DNA of 64,000 bases from Streptomyces sp. A012304 (GCF_026008495.1 NZ_BQUN01000013.1:33521-97520), one strand, 5' to 3'. Shown: positions 1-8,804, counted from the stretch's first letter. Numbers and translations: made by a program. Notes: generated from the letters alone by a model not told the origin.

Positions 1-397
1 GCTTCTTCGCGGCGTCGACCAGGTCGAAGCGCTCCAGCAGCTCGGCGGCGACCTGTCGGCCCTCCCTGCGGGAGAGGTGGTGCAGGTCCGCCATGAGCCA
101 CATGTTCTCCTCGCCGGTGATCAGGCCGTCCACGGCGGAGAACTGGCCGGTGACGCCGATGGTGGCGCGGATCGCCTGGGGGTCGGTGGCGAGGTCGTGG
201 CCCGCGACCCGCGCCCGGCCGCCGTCGGCGGAGATCAGCGTGGAGAGGATCTTGACGGCGGTGGTCTTGCCGGCGCCGTTCGGGCCGAGCAGGGAGAAGA
301 TCGTCCCTTCGGGGACCGTCAGGTCGATGCCGTCGAGGACGGTCTTCTCGCCGTAGGACTTGCGCAGCCCGCTCGCCGCGATGGCCGGGTTCGTCAT
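1..397 (-). CDS. ABC transporter ATP-binding protein (DrrA-like), N-terminal part
   Basis: The reverse strand encodes the first ~132 residues of an ABC ATPase, and the gene runs off the left edge of the window. It starts MTNPAIAASGLRKSYG and contains a Walker A motif GPNGAGKTT near residue 38. The Q-loop segment reads IGVTGQFSAVDGLITGEEN, typical of daunorubicin-resistance-type exporters (DrrA family). The signature motif and Walker B lie outside the window. It should couple ATP hydrolysis to a membrane permease, probably encoded further left. It lies 29 bp downstream of the DUF4097 gene on the same strand, so the two are probably co-transcribed and controlled by the divergent MarR-like regulator. 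The substrate cannot be read from this fragment. Confidence 0.88.
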   Translation of the reverse strand, partial: MTNPAIAASGLRKSYGEKTVLDGIDLTVPEGTIFSLLGPNGAGKTTAVKILSTLISADGGRARVAGHDLATDPQAIRATIGVTGQFSAVDGLITGEENMWLMADLHHLSRREGRQVAAELLERFDLVDAAKK

Positions 398-426
398 GGT
401 GGGTGCTCCTCTGTACAGGCTGCGGG

Positions 427-1098
427 TCACAGGCTGCGGGCGGTGATGTCGCCGTGGCCGGTGGTGGCGCGGATGGCCAGGCCGGCGGCGGCGCCTTCGG
501 TGTTCTTGAGCGCGTTCTGGACGCGGCCGTAGCCGGTGCCGGCGTCCAGGGAGGCGGAGACTCCGCGGGCGGCGCCGACCGACACGTCGCCCATCTGGGT
601 GGTCAGCACGACCGTGCCGCGCACCGCCTCGGTGATCCGGATGTCGCCCTGCTGGGTGCTGATCTCCGCGGAGCCGCCCAGGCGGCCGACCGAGACGTCA
701 CCGGCGAGGGCGGTGAGGCGGGCGCTCGCGGCCTCGTCGATCTTGACCGAGCCGTGCGCGCCCTCGAAGGTGACGTCGCCGAATCGTCCGACGCCCCGGA
801 ACTCCGCGGCGGCGGCCTTCGCCTCGATGTGGGATCCGGTGGGCAGCTGGACCGTCACCTCGATGGAGCCGGAGGGGCCGAGGTACTGGTTCTTCGGCAT
901 CGGGACCTCGATCCGCAGGACGCCGTCGTCGTATGCGACCTTGGCCTGGTCGGCCGCCTTCACATCGCGGCTCTTCGCGGCGTTCGCGGGCAGGACCTCG
1001 ACCGTGGTGTCGCTCCGGTCGGCGGCGATGAACTGCACGCGCCCGGCGGGGATGTCCAGGACGGCGGAGATCGGGGCGGAGGTGTCGAACTTCTGCAT
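427..1098 (-). CDS. DUF4097 family beta-repeat protein
   Basis: This 223-residue protein is built from repeated beta-strand units such as GDVSVGRLGGSAEI, GDIRITEAVRGTV and GDVSVGAARGVSA. That is the pattern of DUF4097 (putative adhesin-like beta-helix) proteins. It has no signal peptide or membrane helix, so it is probably cytoplasmic. The molecular role of the family is not established. Family members are often found beside ABC transporters and transcription regulators, as here: the ABC ATPase follows 29 bp downstream and a MarR-like regulator is divergent upstream. The start is the ATG after a GGAGCACACC stretch. Gene family and frame are secure; function is unknown. Confidence 0.8.
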   Translation of the reverse strand: MQKFDTSAPISAVLDIPAGRVQFIAADRSDTTVEVLPANAAKSRDVKAADQAKVAYDDGVLRIEVPMPKNQYLGPSGSIEVTVQLPTGSHIEAKAAAAEFRGVGRFGDVTFEGAHGSVKIDEAASARLTALAGDVSVGRLGGSAEISTQQGDIRITEAVRGTVVLTTQMGDVSVGAARGVSASLDAGTGYGRVQNALKNTEGAAAGLAIRATTGHGDITARSL

Positions 1099-1137
1099 GG
1101 TGTGCTCCTGCGCTCGGCGTCGTTTCTGACAGTGGAA

Positions 1138-1166
1138 AAGCTACGTTGCATTCAGGGATCCATCAA
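1138..1166 (-). promoter_or_regulatory. Putative promoter of the DUF4097-ABC operon
   Basis: On the reverse strand TTGATG (1161-1166) and TAGCTT (1138-1143) are separated by 17 bases and lie about 40 bp upstream of the DUF4097 start. The spacer contains one copy of the CGTTGCAT box. This is a pattern match only. Confidence 0.45.
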
Positions 1167-1267
1167 CAGGCTCGTTGCATGCCATTGGCGTTGTTGCAGG
1201 TGAGAGGAGGAATTTCATTGCAATGACGTTAGATCTAACGCAACAATCGGGGCGTGGTCGTTGCAAT
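1144..1267. promoter_or_regulatory. Cluster of GTTGCA/TTGCAA boxes and two palindromes (probable operators)
   Basis: The divergent intergenic region carries CGTTGCAT at 1144-1151 and 1173-1180, GTTGCA inside 1189-1198, the palindrome CATTGCAATG at 1216-1225, the perfect 14-bp palindrome CGTTAGATCTAACG at 1227-1240, and CGTTGCAAT at 1259-1267. The boxes lie within both predicted promoters. The likely ligand is the MarR-like protein encoded at 1323, acting as an autorepressor and operon repressor. That assignment is inference from position. Confidence 0.6.
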
Positions 1268-1290
1268 GGATGGCGAGTGAACGCTATGCT
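1261..1290 (+). promoter_or_regulatory. Putative promoter of the MarR-like regulator gene
   Basis: TTGCAA (1261-1266) and TATGCT (1285-1290) are separated by 18 bases and lie 33 bp upstream of the ATG at 1323. The -35 hexamer is itself one of the repeated TTGCAA boxes, which fits autoregulation. Confidence 0.5.
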
Positions 1291-1322
1291 GGAGGCATCC
1301 GGGAGCACGAAAGGGGACAGCG

Positions 1323-2060
1323 ATGCCAGGGGGCAGGCTCACCCAGCAGGAACGCCAGCAGATCGCACTCGGGCTGGCCGACGACCTCTCCTACGCGGAG
1401 ATCGCCAGACGTCTCGACCGCCCGACCTCGACGATCACGCGCGAGGTCATGCGCAACGGTGGCCCGACCGCCTACCGCGCCGACCTGGCCCACCGCGCCA
1501 CCGAGCGCCGCGCCCACCGGCGCAGGCAGGCCGCGCCCAGAGGGCAGCAGACGCCCGCACAGGCCGACGGGCGCGACACCGAGGCCGTACGCGAGTACGA
1601 GGAGACGTTCACCACCCTCTTCATGCAACAGGGCCTGCCCAAGATGACGGCCCGGGTGCTGACCTGCCTCTTCACCACCGACGCGGGCAGTCTCACCGCG
1701 TCCGAACTCGTCCAGCGCCTCCAGGTCAGCCCGGCGTCCGTCTCCAAGGCGATCGCGTTCCTCGACAGCCAGGGCCTCATCCGCCGGGAACGCGACGAAC
1801 GCCGCCGCGAGCGCTACGTCGTCGACAACGACGTCTGGTACCAGTCGACGATGGCCGCCGCCCGGTCCAGCGCCCAGCTCGCCGAGATCGCGCGGCAGGG
1901 CGTCGACATCCTCGGCCCCGACACCTCGGCCGCCGTCCGCCTCGAGAACATCGCCCGCTTCTCCGACTTCATCAGCGAGAGCATCACCCGCGCCGCGGAG
2001 CAGGCCCGCGAGGTCCTCTTCACCAAGGCCGAGCCGACTGCGGACCCCGGACGGAACTAG
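1323..2060 (+). CDS. MarR/GbsR-type regulator with an N-terminal IS30-like HTH
   Basis: This 245-residue protein has two DNA-binding regions. Residues 6-45 (LTQQERQQIALGLADDLSYAEIARRLDR and following) resemble the helix-turn-helix at the N-terminus of IS30-type transposases. Residues about 80-170 form a winged helix of MarR/GbsR type, with VSPASVSKAIAFLDSQGLIRR as recognition helix and turn and RRERYVV as wing. It has no transposase catalytic domain. It is divergent from the DUF4097-ABC operon and the shared intergenic region is full of boxes, so it most likely represses that operon and itself. AGGGGA precedes the ATG. The 3' end overlaps the convergent DUF389 gene by 4 bp. The inducer is unknown. 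Confidence 0.85.
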   Translation: MPGGRLTQQERQQIALGLADDLSYAEIARRLDRPTSTITREVMRNGGPTAYRADLAHRATERRAHRRRQAAPRGQQTPAQADGRDTEAVREYEETFTTLFMQQGLPKMTARVLTCLFTTDAGSLTASELVQRLQVSPASVSKAIAFLDSQGLIRRERDERRRERYVVDNDVWYQSTMAAARSSAQLAEIARQGVDILGPDTSAAVRLENIARFSDFISESITRAAEQAREVLFTKAEPTADPGRN

Positions 2061-2998
2061 GAGACCGGCGCCCTTCTCACGCGCCGGCGGGACCAGAGCC
2101 ACTTCTGCGTCAGCAGGGTCGCGGTGCCCGCCAGGATGATGCCGAGCAGGTTCAGCAGGAGCTGCTGCGTGGAGCCCCAGGTCTGTCCGGTGTCGCCGTA
2201 GCTGAGGGCCACCGCCGCGTTGGCGGCGGCCGGCACCGTCGTCACCGAGATGGCCACGCCCACCAGGGCGCCCGACTTGGCGGACGTCAGGGAGAGCGTG
2301 CCGGCCGCGCCGGCGAGGACCGCCACGATGAACGAGAAGGCGTCGGGGGCGTAGACGAAGGCGGTCTGGGGACGGTCGGCCTCCAACCGCTCCATGCTGA
2401 ACAGGTCGATCGCGTCCATGAAGAGGCTGAAGCCCACCGTCGCCGCCATGGCCACGGCGAAGCCGACCAGCAGGGCGATCAGTGAACGCAGCGCCAGCCG
2501 CGGGGCCCGCTGGACGATCGACGTGAACACGCCCGCCAGCGGGCCGAACTCCGGGCCCACCGCCATGGCGCCCACGATCAGGATCGCGTTGTCCAGGACC
2601 ACACCGCAGGCCGCGATCATCGTGGCGAGGGTGATGAACGCGATGTACGTGACGGAGAGCGTCGACTCCTCGTGGGTCTCGTCCGCCAGGTGCTCCCAGA
2701 GCACCGCGTCCGCGCCCTCGCCCGGGGCCTCCGCCCGGGCCTTGGCAGCGCGCTTGGACAGCGACAGGTCGATGTTCTCCACGGCGATCGAGCCATTGGT
2801 GTCCAGGCCGAACTCCTGGAGCGCTGAGAGGAGTCCGTCGCCCGCCTCACGTGCCACGTCGCACAGCACGACGTCGCCGGCCGGGTTGCGGGCGGCGCCC
2901 GGCAGCACCACCAGGTGGGTGGTGCCGACGGTGTTCTCGATCAGGCGGACCACGTCGTCGGTCTCCGCCGACGGCGTGATCAGGCGCAGATGCAGCAT
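2057..2998 (-). CDS. DUF389 integral membrane protein
   Basis: This 313-residue protein has a cytoplasmic N-terminal domain (residues 1-110) and then several hydrophobic helices, including AFITLATMIAACGVVLDNAILIVGAMAVGPEFGP and SLIALLVGFAVAMAATVGF. The conserved GAMAVGPEFGPL stretch after the first helices is the hallmark of DUF389 proteins (TIGR00341 type). Their function is unknown. It sits between a regulator on the opposite strand and coaA on the same strand, 16 bp downstream of coaA, so it may be co-transcribed with coaA. The start ATG gives MLHLRLITP, the usual family N-terminus. Confidence 0.85.
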   Translation of the reverse strand: MLHLRLITPSAETDDVVRLIENTVGTTHLVVLPGAARNPAGDVVLCDVAREAGDGLLSALQEFGLDTNGSIAVENIDLSLSKRAAKARAEAPGEGADAVLWEHLADETHEESTLSVTYIAFITLATMIAACGVVLDNAILIVGAMAVGPEFGPLAGVFTSIVQRAPRLALRSLIALLVGFAVAMAATVGFSLFMDAIDLFSMERLEADRPQTAFVYAPDAFSFIVAVLAGAAGTLSLTSAKSGALVGVAISVTTVPAAANAAVALSYGDTGQTWGSTQQLLLNLLGIILAGTATLLTQKWLWSRRRVRRAPVS

Positions 2999-3014
2999 GC
3001 AGGCAGGGTAGCGG

Positions 3015-4004
3015 TCACAGTTTGCGCAGGCTGAGGCGCTGCACCTTGTGATCGGGGCCCTTGCGGACGACCAGGGTGGCCCGGCCCCGCGTGGGGGCGA
3101 TGTTCTCGACGAGATTGGGCTTGTTGACGGTGCGCCACATCGTGCGGGCGTAGTCGAGGGCCTCCTCCTCGGAGACCTGGGTGTACTTGCGGAAGTAGGA
3201 CGAGGGGTCCTGGAAGGCCGTCTCGCGCAGCTTGCGGAAGCGGTTGAGGTACCAGCGTTCGACGTCCTCGGTGCGGGCGTCGACGTACACGCTGAAGTCG
3301 AAGTAGTCGGCCAGACCGACGCGGGTGCGGCCGTCCTTGCCGGGGAGGGCGGGCTGCAGGACGTTCAGGCCCTCGACGATGAGGATGTCGGGGCGGCGGA
3401 CGGTGAGCCGCTGGTCGGGGACGATGTCGTAGATGAGGTGGGAGTAGACGGGCGCCGACACCTCGTCCTTGCCGGCCTTGATGTCGGCGACGAAACGGGT
3501 CAGGGCGCGGCGGTCGTAGGACTCGGGGAAACCTTTCCGCGACATCAGGCCCCGGGCTTGCAGTTCCCGGGTGGGCAGCAGGAAGCCGTCGGTGGTGACG
3601 CGTTCCACGCGGGGGTGCTCCGGCCAGCGGGAGAGCAGGGCCTGGAGCAGTCGGGCGACGGTGGACTTGCCCACGGCGACCGAGCCGGCGACGCCTATGA
3701 CGAACGGGGTGCCGGACTGGGAGCCCTGCTCGCCGAGGAAGGTGTTCAGGGCGCCGCGCAGGCCGTCGGTGGCGCCGACGTAGAGGTTGAGGAGGCGGGA
3801 GAGCGGCAGATAGATGTCACGGACCTCGTCGAGGTCGATGACATCGCCCAGGCCGCGCAGTCTCTCGACCTCCTCGGCGGTCAGCGGCAGCGGTGTCTTG
3901 TCGCGCAGCGCGCTCCACTCGGGGCGGGTGAGGTCGACGTAGGGAGTCGCCTCCGGCCGGTGCCGGTGGGCGCTCTGGGGGATCGAGGAGACCGGAGAGA
4001 TCAC
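3015..4004 (-). CDS. coaA: Type I pantothenate kinase
   Basis: The enzyme phosphorylates pantothenate, the first and regulated step of coenzyme A synthesis, in the cytoplasm. The 329 residues carry the P-loop [12 protein letters not shown] at 104-115, the family motif TTDGFLLP, the SYDRRAL stretch, and [11 protein letters not shown], as in E. coli-type CoaA. The length matches the family. Reads [10 protein letters not shown] at the ATG. It is divergent from glmS across about 180 bp of upstream sequence in which I see no clear operator. The DUF389 gene lies 16 bp downstream on the same strand. Confidence 0.96.
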   Translation of the reverse strand: MISPVSSIPQSAHRHRPEATPYVDLTRPEWSALRDKTPLPLTAEEVERLRGLGDVIDLDEVRDIYLPLSRLLNLYVGATDGLRGALNTFLGEQGSQSGTPFVIGVAGSVAVGKSTVARLLQALLSRWPEHPRVERVTTDGFLLPTRELQARGLMSRKGFPESYDRRALTRFVADIKAGKDEVSAPVYSHLIYDIVPDQRLTVRRPDILIVEGLNVLQPALPGKDGRTRVGLADYFDFSVYVDARTEDVERWYLNRFRKLRETAFQDPSSYFRKYTQVSEEEALDYARTMWRTVNKPNLVENIAPTRGRATLVVRKGPDHKVQRLSLRKL

Positions 4005-4185
4005 AGTCCATTGTTAACGGAGTTCGAACGGGATGGCGGGTGGGGTCCGTCACCTCTTTCCGTGGGCGACCAGGGGCGTACGGGCGTGGAGAGGGACGTA
4101 CAAGGCGTCGTACGGCCGTGGGAATTTCCGAATTCGGGCACGCGCGGGCCTTTTTGAGCCGCGATCGCGCCGTAGGCTGCGGCGC

Positions 4186-6033
4186 ATGTGCGGAATCGTG
4201 GGATACGTGGGGTCGCAGTCGGCGCTCGAGGTCGTGATGGCCGGGCTGAAGCGACTGGAGTACCGGGGGTACGACTCGGCGGGCGTCGCCGTGCTCGCGG
4301 ACGGCGGGCTCGCCGCCGCCAAGAAGGCGGGCAAGCTCGTCAACCTGGAGAAGGAGATCGTCGACCGGCCGCTGCCGACCGGGACGACGGGGATCGGGCA
4401 CACCCGGTGGGCCACGCACGGCGGGCCGACGGACGCGAACGCGCATCCGCATCTGGACAACGCGGGCCGGGTCGCCGTCGTGCACAACGGCATCATCGAG
4501 AACTTCGCGGTGCTGCGGGCGGAACTGGCCGAGCGCGGGCACGAACTGCTCTCCGAGACGGACACCGAGGTCGTGGCCCATCTGCTCGCCGAGGAGTTCT
4601 CCGTCACGGCCGACCTGGCGGAGGCCATGCGGCTGGTGTGCCGGCGGCTGGAGGGCGCGTTCACACTGGTCGCGGCGCACGCGGACGAGCCCGACGTGGT
4701 CGTGGGCGCGCGACGGAACTCGCCGCTGGTGGTGGGCGTTGGAGAAGGCGAGGCCTTTCTCGCCTCGGACGTCGCCGCGTTCATCGCCCACACGCGGTCG
4801 GCGATCGAGCTGGGTCAGGACCAGGTGGTGGAGCTGCGGCGGGACGGGGTGACGGTCACCGGCTTCGACGGCGCCCCGGCCGAGGTGCGCTCCTACCACA
4901 TCGACTGGGACGCGTCGGCCGCGGAAAAGGGGGGTTATGACTACTTCATGCTCAAGGAGATCGCCGAGCAGCCCAAGGCGGTCGCGGACACCTTGCTGGG
5001 ACGCATCGACGCGAACGGCTCGCTGACGCTCGACGAGCTGCGCATCTCGGCGGCCGAGTTGCGCGAGGTGGACAAGGTCGTCATCGTCGCGTGCGGTACG
5101 GCCTTCCACGCGGGGCTGATCGCCAAGTACGCCATCGAGCACTGGACGCGCATCCCGTGCGAGGTGGAGCTGGCCAGCGAGTTCCGCTACCGGGATCCCA
5201 TCCTCGGGGCGCGGTCACTGGTCATCGCCATCTCGCAGTCCGGCGAGACCATGGACACGCTGATGGCGCTGCGGCACGCCCGTGAGCAGGGCTCCAAGGT
5301 GCTGGCGATCTGCAACACCAACGGCTCCACCATCTCGCGCGAGTCGGACGCGGTGCTGTACACGCACGCCGGGCCGGAGGTCGCGGTCGCCTCGACGAAG
5401 GCGTTCCTGACCCAGCTGGTGGCCTGCTACCTGGTCGCGCTCTATCTGGGCCAGGTGCGCGGCACCAAGTGGGGCGACGAGATCCGGGCCGTGATCCGTG
5501 ACCTCGCGCAGATCTCCGGTGAGGTCGATCGGGTCCTGGAGACCATGGAGCCGGTACGGGAGCTGGCGCGCTCGCTCGCCGACAAGGACACCGTGCTGTT
5601 CCTGGGGCGGCACGTGGGCTACCCGGTGGCGCTGGAGGGCGCGCTGAAGCTGAAGGAACTGGCGTACATGCACGCCGAGGGCTTCGCGGCGGGCGAGCTG
5701 AAGCACGGGCCGATCGCCCTGATCGAGGAGGACGTGCCGGTGGTGGTGGTCGTGCCGTCGCCCCGGGGGCGGTCGGTGCTGCACGACAAGATCGTGTCCA
5801 ACATCCAGGAGATCCGGGCGCGGGGGGCGCGGACGATCGTGATCGCGGAGGAGGGGGACGAGGCGGTCGTTCCGTACGCGGACCATCTGGTGCGGGTGCC
5901 GGTCACGCCGACGCTGCTTCAGCCGCTGGTGGCGACCGTGCCGTTGCAGGTGTTCGCCTGTGAGCTGGCGACGGCCCGGGGCAACGACGTGGACCAGCCG
6001 CGGAACCTGGCCAAGTCGGTGACGGTCGAGTAG
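4186..6033 (+). CDS. glmS: Glutamine-fructose-6-phosphate aminotransferase (isomerizing)
   Basis: The enzyme makes glucosamine-6-phosphate from fructose-6-phosphate and glutamine, feeding peptidoglycan. The start at 4186 gives MCGIVGYVG, which places the catalytic N-terminal cysteine at residue 2. An upstream in-frame extension would bury it, so I rejected the longer frame. The 615 residues contain the class II glutaminase domain (1-230, with HTRWATHG), two SIS sugar isomerase domains (CGTAFHAG, AISQSGETMDT, EVAVASTKAF) and the conserved C-terminus NLAKSVTVE. No glmS ribozyme-like leader is evident, as expected outside Firmicutes. The gene ends before a strong bidirectional hairpin. Confidence 0.97.
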   Translation: MCGIVGYVGSQSALEVVMAGLKRLEYRGYDSAGVAVLADGGLAAAKKAGKLVNLEKEIVDRPLPTGTTGIGHTRWATHGGPTDANAHPHLDNAGRVAVVHNGIIENFAVLRAELAERGHELLSETDTEVVAHLLAEEFSVTADLAEAMRLVCRRLEGAFTLVAAHADEPDVVVGARRNSPLVVGVGEGEAFLASDVAAFIAHTRSAIELGQDQVVELRRDGVTVTGFDGAPAEVRSYHIDWDASAAEKGGYDYFMLKEIAEQPKAVADTLLGRIDANGSLTLDELRISAAELREVDKVVIVACGTAFHAGLIAKYAIEHWTRIPCEVELASEFRYRDPILGARSLVIAISQSGETMDTLMALRHAREQGSKVLAICNTNGSTISRESDAVLYTHAGPEVAVASTKAFLTQLVACYLVALYLGQVRGTKWGDEIRAVIRDLAQISGEVDRVLETMEPVRELARSLADKDTVLFLGRHVGYPVALEGALKLKELAYMHAEGFAAGELKHGPIALIEEDVPVVVVVPSPRGRSVLHDKIVSNIQEIRARGARTIVIAEEGDEAVVPYADHLVRVPVTPTLLQPLVATVPLQVFACELATARGNDVDQPRNLAKSVTVE

Positions 6034-6055
6034 GGGCTCCGAGGGGCCCCCGGCG

Positions 6056-6083
6056 GTGGGGCCGTGTTCTGACACGGCCCCAC
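6056..6083. terminator. Bidirectional hairpin between glmS and the M16 gene
   Basis: GTGGGGCCGTGT (6056-6067) and ACACGGCCCCAC (6072-6083) form a perfect 12-bp stem with a TCTG loop between two convergent genes. There is no T-run, as is common for Streptomyces terminators. Confidence 0.7.
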
Positions 6084-6094
6084 CCCCCTGAGCC

Positions 6095-7831
6095 TTACCG
6101 CCGTCGGCGCTTTCGGGCCGCGTACAGCTTCCAGGTCACCAGTGCCAGCGGGACCTCCATGATCCACACGCCGATCACCGCGTCCCACTCCGGGGCCGTC
6201 GCGGCCGCCTCGTCCGCTGTGACCACCGCGCAGAGCAGCCCCCAGCACGCGGCCAGCAGGCCCACCAGCCACAGGCCCACGGTCCACGGCCAGGTGGAGC
6301 GGGCGGGGCCGGTGGCGGCGCGGGCGCGGGCGCGGGGCTGGGGGACCTGGTCCGGGGCGCGGGGCGGCATGCGCACGACCGCGTGGGCCGGGACGGCCGC
6401 GTCCAGCGCGGCGATCCGCTCCGGGGTGATCCCCTTGTACAGGGTCGGCTCCACGGTGACCGAGAAGCCGTCGTGGCCGGTGAGGGCGCGGCCGCCGTCC
6501 GGGCGGGCGGTCATCGCGGCGCAGGCGTCGTAGCGCACGGTGACGGGGCCTTCGGGCGTCAGCAGGGTCACGCCCTCGGTGCCGATGACCAGGGTGACCC
6601 GTTCGTCCTCCAGGGACTGGTGGCGGGTACCGGCGACGGCGGCCGAGGAGTACTGGGGGGCCAGGGTCAGGCCCGCCCAGTCCACGCCCCGCCCCGGCAC
6701 CTGGAGCAGCCCGGCGTCCCACGCCTCCCGGGCCACCTCGCGCAGATCGGCGAGGGTCACCGCGTGCAGCTCGGCCTTGTGCTGCTCGGGGGAGAGGATC
6801 CGGTGCCCGAGCAGCAGGCTCAGCGCGTACGACGGCAGCGTGGCCGCCCCGAGGTCGGGAGTGTCGTACATCTTGAGGAGCTTGGCGCGGACGGAGTCCA
6901 GTTCGGACTGCTCGATACGGCCCACGCGCAGGCGGGCGAGGGTGTCGATGAAACCGCCGACGACCGCGCCCTGCTTCTGCGGCAGCGCGTCGGCGTACGC
7001 GGTGAGGGTGGCGAAGTCGGCGTCGCGCGGGGAGTAGTCGGCGTCCGCCGAGTAGGAGTAGCCGCCCTCCTGGCGCAGGTCCTGGAAGAGCGCCCGGGCG
7101 AGGACGTCCGCGAAGACGGAGGCCGCGGTGGAACGGCGCAGCACCGAGGTGAAGACCACCTGGCCGTCGTCGCCCCGGATGTAGGCGGGGGTGACCGGCA
7201 GGGCGCTGGTCGCGGCGGGGGCCGGGAAGCGGGTGCCGGCGGGCAGCGTGAGGTCGAGGCCGTCCGGAACCCGGTCGCTGGTGATCCACAGCACCGCGTT
7301 GTCGCGGGTGAAGCGGGTCCCGGCCCAGTGGCGGACCTGTTCCGGGGTCAGGCTCCAGGTGCCGAGTTCGCTGTAGCTGGACAGGCCGTAGCCCTGGGCG
7401 CCGTAGCGCCACAGCGGCATCTGGTGCTGGGGGCCGCCGCCGCGGCCGGCGGCCTCCGTGCGCAGGATCTCCTTCTCGGTCTCCAGCCGGTCCATCGGCA
7501 GGTCGCGCAGGCCCGCGCAGACGCTGTTGAGGTACGAGACGACCTCCTCGGCGCTGCCGGTGACGTGGAAGAGCGTGTACGCGTTCGCGGTCGCGCCGTT
7601 GTAGTGCAGGTCGGACAGGCCGAGGCGGTGCAGCGCGAGGTGTTCCACGAGGTGGGTGATCCCGGCGGTGGCCAGGGTCTCGTCGGCGCGGCCCACCCGG
7701 AAGAAGAGGCCGGCGGTGATCTCGTTGCCGGAGGCCGGGGCGTAGAGGGTGGGGATGCCCTGGACGGTGGTGTGGGAGACCAGGCCGTCGAGGGCGGTGA
7801 GGTCGTCGTGGCCGTGCAGTTCGGTCGTCAT
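6095..7831 (-). CDS. M16-family metallopeptidase-like membrane protein
   Basis: This 578-residue protein begins with an M16 (insulinase/pitrilysin) fold. The inverted zinc motif HLVEH is at residues 60-64, followed by glutamates in LETEKEILRTEA around 117-126, spaced as in active enzymes. A second M16-like region follows (GGYSYSADADYSPRD, TLARLRVGRIEQSELDSVRAKLL). The C-terminus has two hydrophobic segments (about 505-528 and 545-566) and a basic tail KRRRR, so it is membrane anchored. Related proteins process peptides, but the substrate here is unknown. It lies 13 bp downstream of the helical-repeat gene at 7845, so the two probably form one operon. Confidence 0.75.
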   Translation of the reverse strand: MTTELHGHDDLTALDGLVSHTTVQGIPTLYAPASGNEITAGLFFRVGRADETLATAGITHLVEHLALHRLGLSDLHYNGATANAYTLFHVTGSAEEVVSYLNSVCAGLRDLPMDRLETEKEILRTEAAGRGGGPQHQMPLWRYGAQGYGLSSYSELGTWSLTPEQVRHWAGTRFTRDNAVLWITSDRVPDGLDLTLPAGTRFPAPAATSALPVTPAYIRGDDGQVVFTSVLRRSTAASVFADVLARALFQDLRQEGGYSYSADADYSPRDADFATLTAYADALPQKQGAVVGGFIDTLARLRVGRIEQSELDSVRAKLLKMYDTPDLGAATLPSYALSLLLGHRILSPEQHKAELHAVTLADLREVAREAWDAGLLQVPGRGVDWAGLTLAPQYSSAAVAGTRHQSLEDERVTLVIGTEGVTLLTPEGPVTVRYDACAAMTARPDGGRALTGHDGFSVTVEPTLYKGITPERIAALDAAVPAHAVVRMPPRAPDQVPQPRARARAATGPARSTWPWTVGLWLVGLLAACWGLLCAVVTADEAAATAPEWDAVIGVWIMEVPLALVTWKLYAARKRRRR

Positions 7832-7844
7832 GTGCCCTGCCCCC

Positions 7845-8804
7845 TCAGGCTTCCGTCGCGGACTTGCGGAACTTCAGGAACGCGGCCTTCTTGTCGCTCA
7901 TGTAGTCCCACGGGAACTCGGAGGCGCGGTCGCCGAGGAAGGCGAAGTGCGGCGCCGCGTCCGCGAAGTGGCCGCCGAGCGAGAAGGCCAGCGCGAACGC
8001 GCTGTGCGCGCCGACGGAGGACCAGTCGGGCCGGTAGGCGGGGTGCAGGACGGAGACCTGGGCGGCGAAGCGCAGGTCGTCGCGGACCGGTATGCCCCGC
8101 ATGTAGGCGCTGTCGGAGCCGCCGTCCAGGTCGAGCCAGTGCTCGATGTGGGCGAGCGCCACCAGCGCGCCGGTGTTCGAGCCGTCGGGGGCGGCCTTGG
8201 TGCACTCCGCGGCGAAGCCGTGCGCGTCCTCCCAGGAGCCGCTCCACTTGGGGCACAGCTGCTGGAGCAACTGCGTCTGCGCGCGGTAGTGGTGGGGGTG
8301 GTGGGCGGACAGCCGGTCGTAGCGGCGGCGTGTCTCGGCCTGGCCCAGTTCCAGGCCGCGCGCGGTCGTCAGCCGGACCGTCCAGGCCGGGGCGTACGCG
8401 GGCTGCTCGGCGCAGACGTCGATCAGGATCTGCTCGGCGCGGCGCAGCCAGGCGTGGAACTGGTCGAACTGCTCCCGCGAGACGTGCTTGGCGCGGGCGG
8501 CGCTGCGGATGCCCCAGCCGATGTGCACGTACCGCTCGGCGAGGAGGGTGCGCGGCAGCGGGTCGCCGGGCAGTTCGGCGACCGCCCGCTCCAGGAGGTT
8601 CTCCACGCCGGGGATGTCGGCGAGGAGGGAGGAGGCCGCGCAGACCTTGTCGGCGGAGTCGAGGCCCGCGAAGAAGGCCCGGACGGCGGGCCAGTGGCCG
8701 GCCTGCGCGGCGCTGCGCAGCGGGATCAGCTCGGGTGTGTTGTCGTACGGGTCGAAGGTCGGCCCGGCGGAGCCCATGGGTCTGCCGCTGCTGGTACTGC
8801 TCAT
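7845..8804 (-). CDS. Helical (TPR-like) protein of unknown function
   Basis: This 319-residue soluble protein has alternating helices with tryptophans at helix ends (GHWPAVRAFFAGL, LPRTLLAERYVHIGW, AWTVRLTTARGLELG). The pattern resembles tetratricopeptide-type repeats seen in DUF4034-like proteins, although I cannot assign a family firmly. It has no signal peptide, membrane helix or catalytic motif. It is the first gene of a probable two-gene operon with the M16-like membrane protein, so it may be a partner or adaptor of that protein. The ATG gives MSSTSSGRPM. Confidence 0.6.
   Translation of the reverse strand: MSSTSSGRPMGSAGPTFDPYDNTPELIPLRSAAQAGHWPAVRAFFAGLDSADKVCAASSLLADIPGVENLLERAVAELPGDPLPRTLLAERYVHIGWGIRSAARAKHVSREQFDQFHAWLRRAEQILIDVCAEQPAYAPAWTVRLTTARGLELGQAETRRRYDRLSAHHPHHYRAQTQLLQQLCPKWSGSWEDAHGFAAECTKAAPDGSNTGALVALAHIEHWLDLDGGSDSAYMRGIPVRDDLRFAAQVSVLHPAYRPDWSSVGAHSAFALAFSLGGHFADAAPHFAFLGDRASEFPWDYMSDKKAAFLKFRKSATEA

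Noticed and set aside
1284..2102. Reverse-strand 272-codon frame over the MarR-like gene
   Set aside because: It is antisense to a clearly coding gene and has no domains.
4033..4185. N-terminal extension of glmS
   Set aside because: The catalytic cysteine must follow the initiating Met, so the ATG at 4186 is the start.
4005..4185. glmS ribozyme or other riboswitch upstream of glmS
   Set aside because: The region is short and shows no recognisable ribozyme core.
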